64,000 nucleotides of DNA. Origin: Rhodospira trueperi. GTDB taxonomy: Bacteria > Pseudomonadota > Alphaproteobacteria > Rhodospirillales > Rhodospirillaceae. The stretch covers positions 248,001 through 312,000 of the forward strand of contig NZ_FNAP01000003.1 of the NCBI RefSeq assembly GCF_900101965.1, in the 5' to 3' direction. The notes under the pieces are model-generated. The model saw nothing but the letters and a program-made list of their open reading frames with translations. It was not told where the DNA came from and searched no databases. Made by a program: the position numbers and the translations under genes. How positions within the stretch are numbered: the first letter of the stretch is position 1; each line of letters begins with the position of its first letter. This document shows, one piece after another, positions 28,099 to 41,200 of the stretch.

Positions 28099-29577
28099 CT
28101 AGGAGGCCGGATCGCGCACCAGTCCGCACAACAGCACGGCCCCGGTCGGCCCATGCACCAGTTCCACGAGGAAGGGACGGTCGAACACGAGGCTGATCTC
28201 GGGCTGGGGACCCATCGAGCGTGTGCTGGTCGCCACGGTCACGGCCGCCGCCTCCACGCCGGACTCGTCGACCTTCAGCCGCACGCGCTGGCCGACGCGG
28301 TCGAACCGGGTCAGCCCTTCCGCCAGACCGGAAAAGTCGCCGGTTCCGTCGAACAGCAGTCCCAGACCGGCGGCACTCAGGGCATCGGTCAGATCGACGT
28401 CGGTTTCAATGGAGAACCGGGGCAGCGTCACGCCGACAACGACGGGCGCGGGCGTCACCTTGCCGGCGCCCGCGGTCACCAGGTCTTCCGGCCCGTATCC
28501 CGGCTTCGGCAGTGTCAGCCGCAGATGGACCTCTTCTCCGGACAAGGGCAGGCTGATCTGGTCGAAAACGTCGGACCCGACCACCGCCAAGTCGGGAAAA
28601 ACGCCGTGCATGAAGTCGACGGTGCCAGCCGGCGCGCCATCCACCAGGAACGGGCCGGGCTGCGTTTGGGCGGGTTTGAACGGCTGGGCCCACGGCCCAC
28701 TGAACCGGAAGGCGTTGGCGACCACGGCGTCCAGATTCGGGTCCGCTTGCGCCAGCAGCGTCGGGATGGCCCCGCCGGTGTGCTCAGCCGCCCAGGCGTT
28801 GAGACGCGGCACGGTCTGTGGATCGGTGAAGTCCACGTTCTCGACCTTGACGTCGAGGCGCTCGCCCGCCGCCTCGGCCAACGTGTCGGACACGGACAGC
28901 GACGCGGCAACCCAGATGCCCCCGGCATCATGGAACGAGACGTCCCCCGCCGGGTCTGCGCTCAGTTCGGCCCGCATGGCGCCGATTCGGGCCATCACGA
29001 CTTCGGTCGAGCCGGCGCGCCCGGTCCAAGCCTCCGTCACGGCCCCACGTCCTCGACCCTCGCCGCCGCGCGCGCCCAGGTCGATCACGGTCATGACCGT
29101 GGCCAAGCCCCACGGCGAGAGCAGGACATTGTCGCTGGCGCCGGGCTCGGCCAGGGACGGCACGAGCCGCCAGCCGAGACGGCTCATCGCCTCGCCCAGG
29201 GTCGCGTCCTCCAGGCCCACGCCTGCGGTCAGGTCGGGAGAGACCCGCTCGCCGGCCGCCAGGGCCGTATTCCCGAGCGATCCAACGGAGATCGCGGCCC
29301 CCAGGGCCACACCGAGAACGGCGCGGCGGGTGGAGCGGGCGGCACCCCTACGGCAATCGGATGAACCACGCGCGTCCGCCGCGGGGACGTGCGGTCCCGG
29401 CCGGGGGGACGAGCCGGACCCCCTCCCCTGGATAGGGGAGGGTTGGGGTGGGGTTGACGCGGAAAGCCTGATCCGTTCGTTGACCAACTCGCCCCCCTCC
29501 CAACCTCCCCCCGGTGGGGGGGGGAGAACAGAGCGCGCCTCCACAGGACCGAACCCTTCATCCGGAAGCCGTATCAT
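28099..29577 (-). CDS. serpin-family protease inhibitor
   Basis: A 492-residue protein. The serpin fold (about 115-492) shows the hallmark breach/hinge motif ESGVEAAAVT and the C-terminal signature FDRPFLVEL...TGAVLLCGLVRDP. Serpins trap a protease covalently when it cuts the reactive loop. The loop reads TVATSTRSMGPQPE; its only basic residue, Arg453, is at or beside P1 by hinge spacing, which suggests an Arg-cleaving target. The ATG at 29577 has a strong GGAAGGA. Between this start and a Tat-like signal (STRRAVLGVALGAA, about residues 82-106) lie some 37 residues read from a dispersed DNA repeat. The gene begins 37 bases after the WD40-caspase stop. Confidence 0.9.
   Translation of the reverse strand: MIRLPDEGFGPVEARSVLPPPPGGGWEGGELVNERIRLSASTPPQPSPIQGRGSGSSPRPGPHVPAADARGSSDCRRGAARSTRRAVLGVALGAAISVGSLGNTALAAGERVSPDLTAGVGLEDATLGEAMSRLGWRLVPSLAEPGASDNVLLSPWGLATVMTVIDLGARGGEGRGRGAVTEAWTGRAGSTEVVMARIGAMRAELSADPAGDVSFHDAGGIWVAASLSVSDTLAEAAGERLDVKVENVDFTDPQTVPRLNAWAAEHTGGAIPTLLAQADPNLDAVVANAFRFSGPWAQPFKPAQTQPGPFLVDGAPAGTVDFMHGVFPDLAVVGSDVFDQISLPLSGEEVHLRLTLPKPGYGPEDLVTAGAGKVTPAPVVVGVTLPRFSIETDVDLTDALSAAGLGLLFDGTGDFSGLAEGLTRFDRVGQRVRLKVDESGVEAAAVTVATSTRSMGPQPEISLVFDRPFLVELVHGPTGAVLLCGLVRDPAS
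29419..29530. repeat. dispersed palindromic repeat, copy A (inside the serpin gene)
   Basis: About 112 bases with an 8-bp hairpin CCCTCCCC-TGGATA-GGGGAGGG at one end, GGGTTGGGGTGGGGTTGA next to it, and CCCCTCCCAACC with a second C/G hairpin at the other end. A related copy lies at 44099-44234 in an intergenic region. Here it is in frame with the serpin and encodes part of its N-terminus ahead of the signal sequence. Confidence 0.88.
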
Positions 29578-29614
29578 TCGCTTTTTCCTTCCGTGCCGCC
29601 GGACACCGCGCCCC

Positions 29615-32932
<3,318 letters not shown>

Positions 32933-33166
32933 GTGTGCCTCCCGGTAATCCGGTTTGGTTGCGCTGTTCGATCCTGTAGACCGGTTGTCACGGCGTGTCC
33001 GGCACGAGGCGTTGGATGCCACTCCCGCGCCGGTCGGGCGAACGACGGGAGACCACGGGACGCCCGACCGACATTCGGCCCGGCGCGCCCCGCGATCACG
33101 CCCCCATCGAACGGACACCGTGTCAACCCCTGTCCGCGAACGGTGTCCGGACGACGGTGGCAGGCT

Positions 33167-34057
33167 TCAGTTGGCGGTCGCCGAACAGGGCATGCAGGCC
33201 GGCGCCGCCGCCACCTCCGACAGGCCCGGCGAGGACAGCCAACTCGTGGAGAAGCCGCCAAATTCGGTCGTTTCCTGTTGCAGCGTCGCCAGTTCGGACA
33301 CACTGTTTTCCACGGCCACGCTGCGTTTTTCCAGCGTGGTGTAGGTGCGACCGATCTCCTCCTGCTTCGGCTGGTTCGCCGCGCTCACCTGCACGGCCGG
33401 CTGGCTGGCCTGGCTCGACGCCGGCCGACGGCCCGGCAGCGCACCGACCTGGGAGGCCGCAACCTCGAAGTTGGCCTGGCGCGACGAGACATTCTTGTTG
33501 ATGTCCCGCGCCACCCGCAGGTCCTCGTTCAGCTTCGTATTCAGTGTGGCCATGCGCGACCGCGCCGTTGCGGCGTCGATCAGACCGGCGTCGAAGTCAG
33601 CCTGGATGGCGTTCTTCTCCGCCGTGCGGCAGGCGATGAGCGCATCAAGAGCCTGCTGCGTGCGGGCCAGACGCTCGGCGTCGGACTCCATGTCGAGCAG
33701 GATGGTGCTCAGAAGTTCGGACTGGTTGCCCGATTGTTTCTGGACATAGTTGAAGTAGGCAGCACTGGCGCCGGTCACGGCTCCGCTCGCCGCCCCGATG
33801 GCCGCGCCGGTGCCGGCGTCTCCGCCCGTCGCCCAAGCCGTCAGAGCCCCAAGCGCGGCCCCCGCGGCGGCGCCGACCAGGACACCCTTGATCAGGTCAT
33901 CCGCGAAGTAGTCCTGCTGCTCCAGCAGGTTGTCGCGCTGAACCTTGCATCGATCAGCCGAATAGTCGTAGCCGTACTTGTTGGTCGTCTGACAGGCCGA
34001 CACAAGACTAGTGCTTACAATCGCGATCGCTGTATAGCGCAGCAGTTTGGCACGCAT
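33167..34057 (-). CDS. glycine-zipper lipoprotein
   Basis: A 296-residue lipoprotein. The ATG at 34057 is preceded by GGGGGAA, and the N-terminus ends in a lipobox (LVSACQTT, Cys near residue 22). Residues about 55-100 are a glycine-zipper segment (GVLVGAAAGAALGAL, GAAIGAASGAVTGA), as in SlyB/OmpA-associated lipoproteins that sit in membranes. The rest is helical and Gln/Ser-rich with probable coiled coil (residues about 115-200). Two Cys residues lie near the C-terminus (PACMPCSA). It lies between two caspase genes on the same strand; 234 bases separate it from the WD40-caspase. Confidence 0.85.
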   Translation of the reverse strand: MRAKLLRYTAIAIVSTSLVSACQTTNKYGYDYSADRCKVQRDNLLEQQDYFADDLIKGVLVGAAAGAALGALTAWATGGDAGTGAAIGAASGAVTGASAAYFNYVQKQSGNQSELLSTILLDMESDAERLARTQQALDALIACRTAEKNAIQADFDAGLIDAATARSRMATLNTKLNEDLRVARDINKNVSSRQANFEVAASQVGALPGRRPASSQASQPAVQVSAANQPKQEEIGRTYTTLEKRSVAVENSVSELATLQQETTEFGGFSTSWLSSPGLSEVAAAPACMPCSATAN

Positions 34058-34378
34058 TTCATGTTCCCCCGGCAATGGAGACAATGTTGTGAATGGACAA
34101 AACGTCCCGCGATGAGCCCAACGACCCACGGATACATCTCTTCAGCGTGCTGCGTGCCGCCCTGACCGCCGGCGCGGAACACACAGGACTCGCCACCTCA
34201 ATGACCACTTCGGGAACCCCTTTGGGCGTCCAGCCCGCAGCCGCCCTAGGTTGACCAACCCTAACTGGCGCGCAAGCCCATGGCAACGTCGCACGACGAT
34301 ATCGCCGTTGACCCCCGCGCCCCGTTTTCTGCCACGCCCGCGCCCGTTGGGGACCCGGCATTCCGGATGACTGCGGCC
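34058..34378. other. 321-base gap between the caspase and lipoprotein genes
   Basis: No gene is credible here. The side next to the lipoprotein gene is less GC-rich (CAATGGAGACAATGTTGTG near 34075) and probably carries its promoter. No intrinsic terminator with a T-tract was found after the caspase gene. Confidence 0.5.
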
Positions 34379-35902
34379 TCAAGGCATGATCTCGTAGCCG
34401 AGTTGCGTATACCCCCAGTTGAGAGGCCGGCCATTCACCTGCCGACTCCAGGACCCGACAAGCGATTCGGCCATTGCGTTCAGATAGTCTTGCGGATCCT
34501 CGATCACCGCGAGGTCCCGGTGCGCGACGAGCAGGTCGTCCGGTGCCACCTGTTCGGAGGCAAGGACGGCGACAAGATGCCCCTTGCCAAGCGGTTCGAC
34601 GGCCCGAAACACAAAGTCGTACCGCTCGTCCGGAATGCGCACGGTCTGGCCCTGGCGCACGGCATTGTCCGCGCCGGTGAACGCGTTGGGGTACAACTGC
34701 GTGACTTGGCCGTTCGCGTTGATGTCGAGGACGATCAGGTACCCATCAATGGACGGCCGCGCCACAAAGGTCACCGTGTCGCCCTGACGGACCCGGCTTC
34801 CGGGTTCAATCCCCAGGAGAAGATCGGCCGTCGGCTTGCCCAGACCGTCGCCGAAGCCCGCCGCCGGGCTGGACGCCGCGTTGCCGGTGCGAAAATCCTG
34901 ACCGAGCAGACCCTTGCTGGTCTCCAGCGTCGGCGTCAGGGTTGAGCACCCGCTGAACCCTTCGCAGAACTCCCGCGACACCGACTGCAGGTACGTCAGA
35001 ACCTCGGCGTTGCTGATGATGCCGTTGCCATTGGTGTCGGCCTTGCCCTCACCGACCGCCTTGATGAGGCTGCGGGTAAAAATGCCCTGTGCCGGCGCCG
35101 TCGCTGGATCCACATAGGCGACCTCATGGGCCGCCGCCGCCGTGAACACCCGGACGGTCTTTGCGTCTTCCATCGGAATGAAGTTGTTGGCGTGGGCATC
35201 CGGAGGCAGAATATCGTCGCCGAGCGGGATCAAGCCCCGTGTGGTGCCGCGAAGACGTCTCAGGGCCGCGGCATTGCGGGCGACGGGCGTGGCGTCGTCG
35301 CCGTCGCCCGAACCGACGACGGCCCGCGTCACGGTGCCGGAATGGCACGAATCCACCAGCACCAGCGCTTGTCGGTCCGACAGACGGGCGAAGCGCTCCC
35401 GCAGGGTGTCATCCAGCAGCAGATTGGTGGGCTCCCCGCCGATGGCCATGCCGGTGTCCCACGGCACCAGAGCTTCGTCGCGACCATCCTCCTCGTCGCC
35501 ATCCTGGTCCTTCGTCTCGGTTCCATGGCCGGAATAGGTGAAAAGGACCCGATCACCGGCTTCGGTTCCGGCGATCAGCCAGTCGTCGATGGCCGCCAGA
35601 ATGCCGTCGTGCGTGGCCTCTTCGTTGAGGAGCAGCTTGACGTTCTCGGCGCTGTAGCCCAGGTGCTCCACGGCCAGAGTCTTCAGGTCGCGCGCATCGG
35701 CGAGCGAGGAGCCCGCCGGCAGGTTGAGCGACTCCATCTGGTACGTATCAATGGCAACGATCAGGGCACGATCAGCGGCCCAGGCTGACGGTGCGGCCGT
35801 CGCCACCACAAGCGCCGCGACCGCCGCACGGCCACAAACCTCGGTCAGGCCCAGCTTTGGCCTTTCCCGTCGACGGTGCCGCGAAGCCATGGTCGGGATC
35901 AT
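34379..35902 (-). CDS. secreted caspase-family protease with EF-hand and DUF4384-like domain (second copy)
   Basis: A 507-residue protein. The ATG at 35902 has GGGAG upstream and the following Arg-rich segment leads into a signal peptide (cleavage near SAWAAD, residue 43). The caspase domain (about 44-290) has His126 in TYSGHGTE and Cys186 in LVDSCHSGTV. An EF-hand loop, DTNGNGIISNAE (about 289-300), follows, with ligands at positions 1, 3, 5, 9 and 12. Residues about 385-480 are a DUF4384-like beta domain (IEPGSRVRQGDTVTF, LDINANGQVTQLYPN). It matches the architecture of the caspase at 25.1-27.0 kb, so the two are paralogues. It is the first gene of the same-strand series. Confidence 0.9.
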   Translation of the reverse strand: MIPTMASRHRRRERPKLGLTEVCGRAAVAALVVATAAPSAWAADRALIVAIDTYQMESLNLPAGSSLADARDLKTLAVEHLGYSAENVKLLLNEEATHDGILAAIDDWLIAGTEAGDRVLFTYSGHGTETKDQDGDEEDGRDEALVPWDTGMAIGGEPTNLLLDDTLRERFARLSDRQALVLVDSCHSGTVTRAVVGSGDGDDATPVARNAAALRRLRGTTRGLIPLGDDILPPDAHANNFIPMEDAKTVRVFTAAAAHEVAYVDPATAPAQGIFTRSLIKAVGEGKADTNGNGIISNAEVLTYLQSVSREFCEGFSGCSTLTPTLETSKGLLGQDFRTGNAASSPAAGFGDGLGKPTADLLLGIEPGSRVRQGDTVTFVARPSIDGYLIVLDINANGQVTQLYPNAFTGADNAVRQGQTVRIPDERYDFVFRAVEPLGKGHLVAVLASEQVAPDDLLVAHRDLAVIEDPQDYLNAMAESLVGSWSRQVNGRPLNWGYTQLGYEIMP

Positions 35903-36268
35903 GCCTGTGTCCGCTCCCTTCAGCGCGGCGTCCGGTTCGCCCGGACCCTGAACCCATATGAAATGATGAGCGGCAGCGCCGCCATCGCAAATTATGTCAA
36001 GGCCGCGCTTTCCTGTTCCTGGTGCGAGCCTTAACCCCGAAGGGACGGACATCAGGATCGAAAGCCCCCGGTGACCATCCCCGTTTCGGCCAGACGGATC
36101 CGGCCGCCCGAACCGCATCCGCGCGGCGATCCGGCCCCCTTGCCGCGCACAGGAACGCTATCATTGGCTGCGGAATTCGCAAGCGCTTTTCAACCCGAAT
36201 GCGCGCCGTCACAGCGCCATCCCGGCCGACATCAGCCCGAACGGTCCCGATGGCGGCACGCGCCGCCC
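35903..36268. other. intergenic region upstream of the first caspase gene
   Basis: Apart from the metH fragment that borders it, I see no gene. The segment 35955-36000 (CATATGAAATGATGAG, GCAAATTATGTCAAGG) is AT-richer than its surroundings and is the likeliest promoter for the minus-strand caspase gene at 35902. Confidence 0.45.
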
Positions 36269-36376
36269 CTACACCCGGAAGGACTTCGCCTGCGGGTGCA
36301 GGATGACAATGGCGGAGGCGAACTGCTCCGGCACCAGTTCGTCCTCGTCGGTCAGGGACAGGCCGATGCGGTCGGC
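36269..36376 (-). pseudogene. duplicated 3' fragment of metH
   Basis: These 108 bases match the last 36 codons of metH at 38296-38403 with about 97 identical bases (counted by eye), in the same orientation and 2.03 kb away. The translation ends EDELVPEQFASAIVILHPQA plus KSFRV, against STSAIVVLHPQAKYFRV in the intact gene. The match stops abruptly on the upstream side, and there is no start codon with a ribosome binding site. It is the remnant of a duplication or of an insertion that split the region downstream of metH. Confidence 0.88.
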
Positions 36377-36429
36377 GATGAAACGGACCCGCCCGTTCCA
36401 TCGCCGCCGTCGCCGGGAAGGGGAACCGG

Positions 36430-37035
36430 TCAGCCCTTCAGTTTCCGCGCCACGTCCGTCAGGTGTTTGGCCTGGAACCGCATCAGGTTCAGTTCCTTCT
36501 CGCTGGGCTGGCGGCTGCCGTCTCCGGCGGCGATGGTCCCCGCGCCGTAGCAGCTTCCGCCCCGAACCTCGCTGATATCGGTCAGTTCGGGGGCCGAATA
36601 CGGCAGCCCGACGAAGACCATGCCGTGATGCACCAGGGTCGGGACCATCGACAGGACGGTGGTTTCGTTGCCGCTGCCGGTCCCGGTGGAGACGAACACG
36701 CCGGCCGGCTTGCCGACCAGCTTGCCCTCGGCCCACAGCGTGCCGGTCTGGTCGAAGAAATTGCGCATCTGCCCGGCCATGTTCCCAAAGCGGGTCGGCG
36801 TGCCGAACAGGAACCCGTCGTACTCAGCCAGTTCGCCCGGATCGGCCACCGGCGCCGTCTGGCTGGTCTTGGCGCCGAAGGACTGCAGCACGTCGTCGGG
36901 GATGTGCTCGGGCACCCGCTTCAGCACGGCCTCGGCGCCGTCCACCGCGTTGATGGCCTCGGCCGCCGTGCGGGCCAGGGTCTCGACATGGCCGAACATG
37001 GAATAGTACAGGACCAGGATCTTCACGTTGCTCAT
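36430..37035 (-). CDS. wrbA: NAD(P)H:quinone oxidoreductase, WrbA type
   Basis: A 201-residue flavodoxin-fold enzyme that reduces quinones by two electrons using NAD(P)H and FMN, protecting against redox cycling. Motifs: [17 protein letters not shown] (FMN phosphate site), [21 protein letters not shown] across two segments, and [11 protein letters not shown]. The C-terminal [17 protein letters not shown] is complete. The start at 37035 is the conserved one. The gene sits inside the 2-kb segment bracketed by the two metH 3' copies. Confidence 0.95.
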   Translation of the reverse strand: MSNVKILVLYYSMFGHVETLARTAAEAINAVDGAEAVLKRVPEHIPDDVLQSFGAKTSQTAPVADPGELAEYDGFLFGTPTRFGNMAGQMRNFFDQTGTLWAEGKLVGKPAGVFVSTGTGSGNETTVLSMVPTLVHHGMVFVGLPYSAPELTDISEVRGGSCYGAGTIAAGDGSRQPSEKELNLMRFQAKHLTDVARKLKG

Positions 37036-37152
37036 GGGGCTCTCCAACGGGAGGGACAGGAAACGGGCCGCCGTGCCCAAGCGGTCACAACGGCCCCTGC
37101 CTCCCGATATAAGCCTTGATCCTTCAAGGGCAATCGGACACCCGCCAAAGGC

Positions 37153-37377
37153 CTACGTCGGTGCGGGATCGTCATCCGGCTGCCACAAAAGGATGTCGCC
37201 CGGTTGACAGTCCAACGTGGCGCAGATGGCCTCCAACGTCGCAAATCGCACGCCTTTGACTTTGCCTGACTTCAGCAGGGACAGGTTCTGCTCGGTGATG
37301 CCAATGGCAGCCGCCAAGTCCCGCGATTTCATCTTTCGGCGCGCAAGCATGATATCCAGGGTCACGACAATGGGCAC
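37153..37377 (-). CDS. small HTH regulator (YozG-like), partner of the DUF2975 protein
   Basis: A 74-residue Cro/CI-type DNA-binding protein consisting of little more than the helix-turn-helix: LDIMLARRKMKSRDLAAAIG, then ITEQNLSLLKSGKVKGVRF. This compact family is normally encoded next to a DUF2975 membrane protein, as here (the DUF2975 gene is 183 bases upstream on the same strand). The pair is thought to act as a membrane-linked regulator, but the signal is unknown. Three GCGCTCT half-sites lie just ahead of the start. Confidence 0.9.
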   Translation of the reverse strand: MPIVVTLDIMLARRKMKSRDLAAAIGITEQNLSLLKSGKVKGVRFATLEAICATLDCQPGDILLWQPDDDPAPT

Positions 37378-37395
37378 AATTCCGGATCCTGTTCT

Positions 37396-37436
37396 AGAGC
37401 GCGTTGCGTGCGCTCTGACTCACACAATGCGCTCTA
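37396..37436. promoter_or_regulatory. candidate operator: three GCGCTCT half-sites
   Basis: AGAGCGC (37396-37402) and GCGCTCT (37410-37416) form a perfect 7-bp inverted repeat with a 7-base spacer. A third half-site GCGCTCTAA starts at 37429. The group begins 19 bases upstream of the small HTH gene, so autoregulation is a natural guess. Confidence 0.5.
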
Positions 37437-37560
37437 ATTATTTGATATTGAGCCAAATCGTCGTCGCGATCCGTTCCGGATCGCTCGGGATTTGCTCGAA
37501 CTGCGGGGACGTGAACCGGCACCGCGCCCCGAGGCCGCTCCCCCGAAGCGGCCAACGGCC

Positions 37561-38088
37561 TCAAATGATGGTGGCCTGCTCTTCCCGAAGGAGGCGTCCC
37601 TCGTCCATGACCCGACCGATCACCATGAAGACGCTGCCAAGGATCAGCGTGCTGACCTGACCGTGGTCGACGGTAATTTCCAATATGCGCTGTCCCACCG
37701 GTGCCGTGATGGTGAGGATCAGCACAAGGAGTGTCGTGAGAACGACGGACGTCAGCGCGTACGCGATCAGCCCGAGCCCGAACTGACGCAGGGCCAGCAC
37801 GTTTTCCCGTTCGAAGATTCGGCCCTGGCCGTACAACCCGAACAAGCGCCACAGCGCCGACAGCATCCAGACGCCGACCAACCCGCCCGCCGTCGCGACG
37901 GCCCCTCCGACCCATTGCTGCCAGACAGCCAGGGTCGCCGGCATATGCTCGCTCAGGGTCGAGGTCGTGCGCAGCCAGGCCGGTTCGCTCCAGAGGAGGG
38001 GAGGCACGGCGATAAACGCCACGATGCCCAAGGCGACAACCAGGCGGAGGGCGTGGCTCAGGCGGCGAATGTGATCCAGGTTGCGCAT
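37561..38088 (-). CDS. DUF2975 membrane protein
   Basis: A 175-residue integral membrane protein with four hydrophobic segments (about 16-34, 55-80, 100-130, 145-165) and the family motif GRIFERENVLALRQFG in the middle. The C-terminus, FMVIGRVMDEGRLLREEQATI, is also typical. DUF2975 proteins pair with tiny HTH regulators, and that partner is encoded next. Function is not established. Confidence 0.88.
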   Translation of the reverse strand: MRNLDHIRRLSHALRLVVALGIVAFIAVPPLLWSEPAWLRTTSTLSEHMPATLAVWQQWVGGAVATAGGLVGVWMLSALWRLFGLYGQGRIFERENVLALRQFGLGLIAYALTSVVLTTLLVLILTITAPVGQRILEITVDHGQVSTLILGSVFMVIGRVMDEGRLLREEQATII

Positions 38089-38295
38089 CTCGGCATCCTC
38101 TCTAGCGCGGGACTGCCGTCACGATGTCACGATATTTGCTGTTTTACAATAAATTTTTGCTCTTTTGAGATACATTCCCTCAGCGTCCCGCGGCATACCC
38201 ACGCCGGGGGCATGGCCGCCCCCGGCCCGTCGTCCGCCACGGTCTGCGCGACGGAGGACGTGCGGACCAAGACCCACCTGTGATGGCGCCGGCTC

Positions 38296-41200
38296 TTACA
38301 CCCGGAAGTACTTCGCCTGCGGGTGCAGGACGACGATGGCGGAGGTGGATTGCTCCGGCACCAACTCATCCTCGTCGGTCAGCGACAGGCCGATGCGGTC
38401 GGCCCCCAGCAGTTCCAGCAGGGCGTGCTGGTCGGCGAGGTTGGGACAGGCCGGGTAGCCGAACGAATACCGCGAGCCCCGGTACTCCTGCTTGAACAGG
38501 CCCTCGATCTCGCGGGAGTCTTCGCTGGCGTAGCCCAGTTCGCCGCGCATGCGCTTGTGGACCACCTCGGCCAGGGCCTCCGCCATCTCGACGCCGATGC
38601 CGTGGAGGTAGAGGTAGTCCTTGTAGCGATTGTCGCCGAACCACGCCCGCGCCACCTCGGACACCCGGTGGCCCATGGTCACCGCCTGCAACCCGATGAC
38701 GTCACGCACCGGATCGCTGATGTCGCGGAAGAAGTCGGCGAGGCACAGCCCTCCCGACCGGTCCTGACGCGGGAAGGCGAAGCGCGCGACCTCGGTCGTT
38801 CCGTCCTCATCGAACAGCACCACGGAATCGCCGTCCGCCGCCGCCTTCCAGTAGCCGTAGACGGCCTGCGGCTTCAGGATATCCTCCTCCACACAGCGCC
38901 GCGCCATGTCGTGGAAGATCGGGCGCAACTCCTTCGCCGCCCACGCCTTCCAATCGGCCAGGGTGCGGCCGCTTTTCTTCATGCCCCACTGGAACTGATA
39001 CAGCGTGTTCTCGTTGACGTAGGGCACCAGGGTCTTGACGGCGATGGAGGTCTCCAGCACCCGTGACCCCCAGAACGGCGGCTCGGGTGGCGTGATCCCC
39101 GAATGTAGTTCCTGTCGGCGCAGGCGGATTTCCTCGGCCTCCACCGGGCGGTTGGTGCGTTCGCGGGCCTCCGGCGGCACCTCCAGGACGTCGTCGTTGT
39201 TCGCCGCCTTGCGGCGCGACGGCCGGCCGGCGCGCTTGTCCTGAAGCTCCTCCAGATAGCCGTCGAAACTGCCTTCCATGACGTGGCTCATCAGGGTCAG
39301 GCCGTCGAAGGCATCACGGGCATAGGCCACGCGGCCCTGCCCGCCCTCATAAGCGGCCACGCAGTCCTGCTCGACGAACGCCCGCGTCAGCGCGGCACCG
39401 CCCAGGAACACCGGGATGTCCCAGCCCTCGCGCGACATCTCGACGAGGTTGTCCTTCATGATGACGGTGGACTTCACCAGCAGGCCGGACATGCCGATGG
39501 CGTCGGCCTTGTGCTCGCGCGCCGCCGACAGGATGTTGGCGATGGGCTGCTTGATGCCGATGTTGACGACCTTGTAGCCGTTGTTGGTGAGGATGATGTC
39601 GACGAGGTTCTTGCCGATGTCGTGGACGTCGCCCTTCACCGTGGCCAGGACCATGATTCCCTTTTCCTGCCCCTCGATCTTCTCCATGTGCGGCTCCAGA
39701 TGAGCCACGGCCGTCTTCATGGTCTCGGCCGACTGGAGCACGAAGGGCAGCTGCATCTTGCCGGCACCGAACAGCTCGCCGACCACCTTCATGCCGCCCA
39801 GCAGAAACTCGTTGATGATCTTCAGGGGTTCGTGGGTCTGCATCGCCTCGTCGAGGTCGGCGTCGAGCCCCTGACGGTCGCCGTCGACGATGCGCTGTTT
39901 CAGGCGCTCCTCGACCGAGGCCGGGCGCTCCTTCTTCTTCTCGGTTTCGGCCGAGCGGTCCTGGAACAGGGCGATGAACGCCTGGAGCGGATCTTCCCCG
40001 CCCTCTTCCCGCTTGTCGTAGATCAGCGCTTCCGCCGCCTTCACCTCTTTTTCCGGGATGGCGTGCAGCGGCTTGATCTTGGCGACGTGGATGATCGCGC
40101 CGGTCATGCCGTGGCGGACCGCGTGGTCCAGAAACACCGAGTTCAGCACGTGCCGCGCCACCGCCTTCAGGCCGAAGGAGATGTTCGACAGCCCCAGCGC
40201 GATCTGGCACTCGGGCAGGGCCTCGCGGATCAGGCGGATGCCCTCCAGCGTCTCGATGCCCAGGCGGCGGTCGTCCTCGTTGCCGGTGCAGATGGTGAAG
40301 GTCAGCGGGTCGAACATCAGGTCGGAAGCCGGCAGGCCGTGCTGGTTCACGGCGAAGTCATAGAGCCGCTGGGCGATCTCCAGCTTCTTGTCGGCCGTCT
40401 TGGCCATGCCGTCCTCGTCGATGGTCAGGGCGATGACGGCGGCCCCGTGCTTGCAGGCCAGCTTGAGGCGCTCGGCCGCGATCTCCTCGCCGTCCTCGAA
40501 GTTGATCGAGTTGATGATCGGCTTGCCGCCGTAAAGCTTCAGCGCGGCTTCCAGCACCGGGGTTTCCGTGCTGTCGAACACCAACGGCGCGTTGACCTGC
40601 CCGCGCAGGCGGGTGATCACCTCGGTCATGTCGGAGAGTTCATTGCGGCCGACGAAGGCGGTGCAGACGTCCAGCGTGTGGCTGCCGTCCTTCACCTGAT
40701 CGCGGGCGATGCCGACGATGGCATCCCAGTCCTCGGCGTCCTGGAGGTCGCGGAACTTCTTGGAGCCGTTGGCGTTGCAGCGCTCGCCGATGGACAGGAT
40801 GGCGTTTTCCTGGCGCAGTTCCACCCGCCCATATAGCGACGCCACGGAGGGCACCCAGACCGTGGTGCGCGGCTGGGCGGCGGGGCGGTGGGCGCCCTCA
40901 GTTGCCGTCTCCCGCAGCATAGCGTCCACGGCGGTGATGTGCTCCGGCGTGGTGCCGCAACAACCGCCAACCAGATTGATCCGATCCTCGGCGATGAAGC
41001 GGCGGTGCCAGTCGGCCAGTTCGCGCGGGGTGAGCGGGTAGAAGGTGGCACCGTCGCGCAGTTCCGGCAGGCCGGCGTTGGGCTGGATGCTGATGCGGCC
41101 GGGCCAGTTCTCGGACAGCCAGCGCACGTGCTCGGCCATCTCCGCCGGCCCGGTGGCGCAGTTCAGGCCCATGGAGTCGACCCCCAGCGCCTGCGCCACC

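Noticed and set aside
39283-40836. A 517-codon open frame on the plus strand inside metH
   Set aside because: It is antisense to metH and made of Asp/Val/His/Gly-rich sequence without a fold pattern.
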